Below, in pieces: positions 61,457 through 64,000 of a stretch of DNA of 64,000 nucleotides. The DNA is from Pedosphaera parvula Ellin514. Lineage in GTDB: Bacteria; Verrucomicrobiota; Verrucomicrobiia; Limisphaerales; Pedosphaeraceae. The translations under genes and the position numbers were made by a program. Under the pieces are notes generated by a model that was not told the DNA's origin, searched no databases, and saw only the letters and a program-made list of their open reading frames with translations. The stretch is from contig NZ_ABOX02000008.1 in assembly GCF_000172555.1 (NCBI RefSeq), forward strand, positions 1 through 64,000, read 5' to 3'. Numbering within the stretch: the stretch's first letter is position 1; every line of letters starts with the position of its first letter.

Positions 61457-61588
61457 GGCACTTAATTTGCCGCAGAAACCGCCATAGCAAAATAGAAAAT
61501 CATTTTGCTTTCAAAAGGAATGAATCGATGTTTTCCCGGAATGGTTCCTTTGGAGCATCGCATCCGACCCCGGGAGCGTAAGAAAGAA

Positions 61589-62233
61589 TCATCGGCCTCG
61601 TGCCAGGAGTTCGGCGATAATAAGGTATTTCTCCGGCTCTGGAATCTTGTCCAACAGCATGATTCCAGGAGCAACGGTCAGACGCGAGAAATGGCTTACA
61701 AAGGAGGGTTTACCATCGCTGTTGCCTGCATTCACTTCACCGGGGCTATTGCGAGTCACAGTTCCGATGGACCTTTCATCGAGTTGAATATTGACCTGGC
61801 CATCCTTTGTTTCGAGAACGTAAGCGTTTTTGTCCTCTTCGTTATCGCTGATTTTTAGCTTTGTCGGGTAGAGATGAATTTTCCACAGGAGTTTGCCATC
61901 CGGCGTTCTCAACTTGAATCCTTCTTCGGTGCCTTTCACCTCATCGATCACTCCTTTACCGGCTACTTCATAGAGGCGCTTGCTTCCCTTATACAACTTT
62001 CCCTGAATGACTTTGGTCGGCTCACTATTTGTAATTCGAATTTCCACGGCATCGGTCGAAACCTTGAAAGCAATTGCACGCTTTCCTTTCACGGAGTTGA
62101 TTTGTAAATCAATGACAGAAAGAGTCACAGGCCCAGCCGTCACCGTTGCCATTGGCTCGGGAGTGCCCCTGCCAAGCAATAGCATTATCAGCAGCGCCTT
62201 AGCCAGGGAGGTGCTTGTTTTAGAGGAGATCAT
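61589..62233 (-). CDS. Hypothetical exported protein
   Basis: 214 residues. The N-terminus (SLAKALLIMLLLGRGTPEPMATV) is a signal peptide or anchor. The mature part is beta-rich: GPVTLSVIDLQINSVKGKRAIAFKVSTDAVEIRI, GKLYKGSKRLYEVAGKGVIDEV, GFKLRTPDGKLLWKIHLYPTKLKIS. It ends with LDKIPEPEKYLIIAELLARGR. I do not recognise the family. Probably an envelope protein. Confidence 0.6.
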   Translation of the reverse strand: MISSKTSTSLAKALLIMLLLGRGTPEPMATVTAGPVTLSVIDLQINSVKGKRAIAFKVSTDAVEIRITNSEPTKVIQGKLYKGSKRLYEVAGKGVIDEVKGTEEGFKLRTPDGKLLWKIHLYPTKLKISDNEEDKNAYVLETKDGQVNIQLDERSIGTVTRNSPGEVNAGNSDGKPSFVSHFSRLTVAPGIMLLDKIPEPEKYLIIAELLARGR

Positions 62234-62385
62234 AACTCTTGCGGGTACCCCAAATCATGAGTTGCTGGGAGAGTTAAAGCAGGAACGCGGGAATTTGCCA
62301 AGCGTTCTTCGCGCTCACCAGGGCTGGTAGAGGGAGATTTAAGCTTTGTTGCGGGAAATGCGAAGGCCGGACTTTGCTGAATTTC

Positions 62386-63015
62386 CTAGCGCTTGAGAAA
62401 CTTGGCCACTGCCTCCGTGCGGGTGCGGACTTGCAGCTTCTCGTATATGCGCCGGATATAAGTATGAACGGTTTCGTAACTGATCCCCAACTTCTCGGCG
62501 ATTTCCTTGTAGAGGAATCCCTGGCTCAGGCAGTCCAGGACCTCTTGTTCGCGTGTCGAAAGATTGTGCTCCGGTGGCGGGGTGGCAGCGGTGGGAGCCC
62601 GAAACGATTGCACCACCTTGCGGGCAATATGCGTGGACATCGGAGATCCGCCCCGTTTCACTTCCCTGATTGCTTCCAATAACTCTGTGCGTGGGGTGCG
62701 TTTCAGGAGATACCCGGAGGCGCCAGCTGCGAGGGCGGCGAAAATGTTCTCCGTATCTTCATAGGCTGTCAGCATCATCACTTGAAGATCAGGAGCCGCC
62801 TGCTTCAAGCGGCGCACGCATTCAACTCCATTGATGCCGGGCAGGTTGATGTCCATCAACACCACCTCCGGCTTGTCCTTGGGCAAATCCTCAAGCGCCG
62901 CCTCGGCATTGGCGTACTGGCTTAAGCATTTAAAGCCATCCGCCCGATTAAGCAGCTTCTCGAGCGTGTTGCGGACCTGCTCGCTGTCTTCAACGATGGA
63001 AACTGTGATTGGCAT
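62386..63015 (-). CDS. NarL/FixJ-family response regulator
   Basis: 209 residues: receiver domain with the acidic pocket SIVEDSEQ, phospho-Asp in EVVLMDINLPGINGVECV, MLTAYEDTE and GYLLKRTP, then an HTH LuxR-type domain STREQEVLDCLSQGFLYKEIAEKLGISYETVHTYIRRIYEKLQV. It pairs with the histidine kinase gene located upstream (63052 onward), 36 bp away, on the same strand. The regulated genes are unknown. Confidence 0.95.
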   Translation of the reverse strand: MPITVSIVEDSEQVRNTLEKLLNRADGFKCLSQYANAEAALEDLPKDKPEVVLMDINLPGINGVECVRRLKQAAPDLQVMMLTAYEDTENIFAALAAGASGYLLKRTPRTELLEAIREVKRGGSPMSTHIARKVVQSFRAPTAATPPPEHNLSTREQEVLDCLSQGFLYKEIAEKLGISYETVHTYIRRIYEKLQVRTRTEAVAKFLKR

Positions 63016-63051
63016 CTATATAATAATGAGGTCGATTGAACCAGCACGTTG

Positions 63052-64000
63052 TTACACTGCTTTCCTGTTCGCGTCAAATTTGTGATTTCCGAGCGGTGCG
63101 CTCAGGCGAACCAGTGTGCCTCCCTCCGCGCCGGGACCTATTGAAAAGCTGCCGCCCACTTCTTCCAGGCGTTTGCGCATATTGCTGAGGCCGTTGCGGG
63201 TTTTGGCGCGAGCCGGGTCCATGTCTGCCATTCCTTTTCCGTTATCTTCAATGTCCAGGACGAAGCGGTCTGTTTCCAAATGCAGCCGAATCCGGGCCGC
63301 TGAAGCTTTGGAATGCTTCACGATATTGGTCACAGCTTCCTTGGCTGCGAGAAAAATATTGTGCCGGAGATCAGGCGGAATTGGAGTATTTGGCAGATTT
63401 TGGGGAACGTCCAGCCGGTAGCGCAAATTAGCAACCGACAGATATTCCTGTGCGTACTTGCAAAAATAGGTGATGAGCCCGTCGAGCGTGTCGTTGGACG
63501 GGTTCACGGCCCAAACAATTTCATCCAGCGCCTTCGCGGTTTCGCGTGCCGTCTGGGCTATCTGCTGGCCATGAGCCTCCACTTCCTCCGGAACGTCTTT
63601 GTCACTCTCCACCATCTCACCCAACATCGACACCTGAGTCAGGCTCGCGCCGACCTGGTCATGGATATCGCGGGCGATGCGTTGGCGTTCCTTCTCAAGA
63701 GCCTGCTGCTGTTTCAAGCTGGCCAGTTGATGCTGGAGTTTCTGCGTGGAGACATAATGAACGATGCCGACTATGATCCCCACCAGTAAAAGCGTTGTAG
63801 CCGTGATGAACCACCATGTGCGCCAGAACGGCGGCTCGACCACAAAAGCCAGCGTGCTATCAGCTGTGCTCCCAACACCGTCTTCGTTCCAAGCCTTGAC
63901 TTGGAAGCGATAATTCCCTGGGGGCAGTTTGGGGTAGCTTGCGATGCGGCGGTTTCCTGCATCCGTCCATTCTTTTTCGTGCCTCTCCATGCGGTATTGG
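63052..64000 (-). CDS. Histidine kinase with Y_Y_Y domain, cut by the window end
   Basis: The visible 316-codon part is the C-terminal portion of a hybrid propeller-type sensor. It enters the window at the Y_Y_Y-like segment (EWTDAGNRRIASYPKLPPGNYRFQVKAWNEDG), which usually follows beta-propeller repeats. One span follows (WWFITATTLLLVGIIVGIVHYV). The dimerisation domain with the phospho-His is RQRIARDIHDQVGASLTQVSMLGEM (HisKA_3), and the ATP-binding domain has TNIVKHSKASAARIRLHL, LDIEDNGKGM and NGLSNMRKRLEEVGG. The open frame continues past 64000, so the sensory part is missing here. Confidence 0.93.
   Translation of the reverse strand, partial: QYRMERHEKEWTDAGNRRIASYPKLPPGNYRFQVKAWNEDGVGSTADSTLAFVVEPPFWRTWWFITATTLLLVGIIVGIVHYVSTQKLQHQLASLKQQQALEKERQRIARDIHDQVGASLTQVSMLGEMVESDKDVPEEVEAHGQQIAQTARETAKALDEIVWAVNPSNDTLDGLITYFCKYAQEYLSVANLRYRLDVPQNLPNTPIPPDLRHNIFLAAKEAVTNIVKHSKASAARIRLHLETDRFVLDIEDNGKGMADMDPARAKTRNGLSNMRKRLEEVGGSFSIGPGAEGGTLVRLSAPLGNHKFDANRKAV

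Overview
The window looks like chromosomal DNA of a soil-type member of the Verrucomicrobia, probably a Pedosphaera-like lineage. This rests on the combination of protein families seen: two prepilin-type proteins with C-terminal His/Trp-rich domains, a PEP-CTERM surface protein, two TIGR03435-type 'soil-associated' domains, a DUF1080 protein, a PQQ-like propeller, a large sulfatase and many tandem lipoproteins. No rRNA or tRNA gene was found, so the assignment is inference.

Layout. 1-20.5 kb is mostly core and envelope genes: two sulfite-oxidase-family molybdoenzymes, a cysteine desulfurase, dnaN, argS (reading frame broken near 7.7 kb), two PtsN-like EIIA proteins, a membrane HExxH protein, pyrE, a tandem lipoprotein family, a DUF1080 protein, a response regulator, a multi-span membrane protein and a PQQ-like propeller. 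20.5-36.4 kb is an accessory region: four tandem paralogues of an unknown small membrane-anchored protein, an IS1595-type transposase with a 57-residue companion ORF, a Panacea-type toxin-antitoxin pair, a DUF1778/GNAT toxin-antitoxin pair with a palindromic operator, a TlpA-TIGR03435 protein followed by an ECF sigma factor fused through a membrane segment to another TIGR03435 domain, a pseudopilin, a metalloprotease lipoprotein, and an ADP-ribosylglycohydrolase. Four copies of a ~174-bp element lie here, all on the + strand.

The four-copy element (25349-25522, 29305-29479, 34195-34367, 34883-35057) is the most interesting object. It starts with a GTCCCC...GGGGAC hairpin region, contains an invariant-length 19-codon ORF, and ends in a 9-bp stem plus U-tract. 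In one copy that stem carries two compensatory base-pair changes. Two copies have their own matching -35/-10-like boxes; the other two lie 10 and 27 bp behind same-strand stop codons. I infer a multi-copy structured small RNA (or peptide-encoding RNA) with an intrinsic terminator.

36.6-44.1 kb holds a PHB-depolymerase-type esterase with a ribbon-helix-helix regulator, then the chaperone genes dnaK, groES and groEL. At 44.19 kb lies ssrA (tmRNA). Its last 28 bp are repeated at 50.66 kb, bounding a ~6.1-kb island that carries an ISAs1-type element with perfect 10-bp target duplications, a large RCC1/Ig protein whose 5' end abuts a second IS, and that IS with nested terminal repeats. 50.8-64 kb contains a DUF326 Cys-rich protein, a secreted protein, a sulfatase, and a four-gene run on the - strand (SorC-type regulator, sn-glycerol-1-phosphate dehydrogenase, GlpT-type transporter, sulfatase). 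It ends with a SWIM/SNF2 helicase and a two-component pair that runs off the window end.
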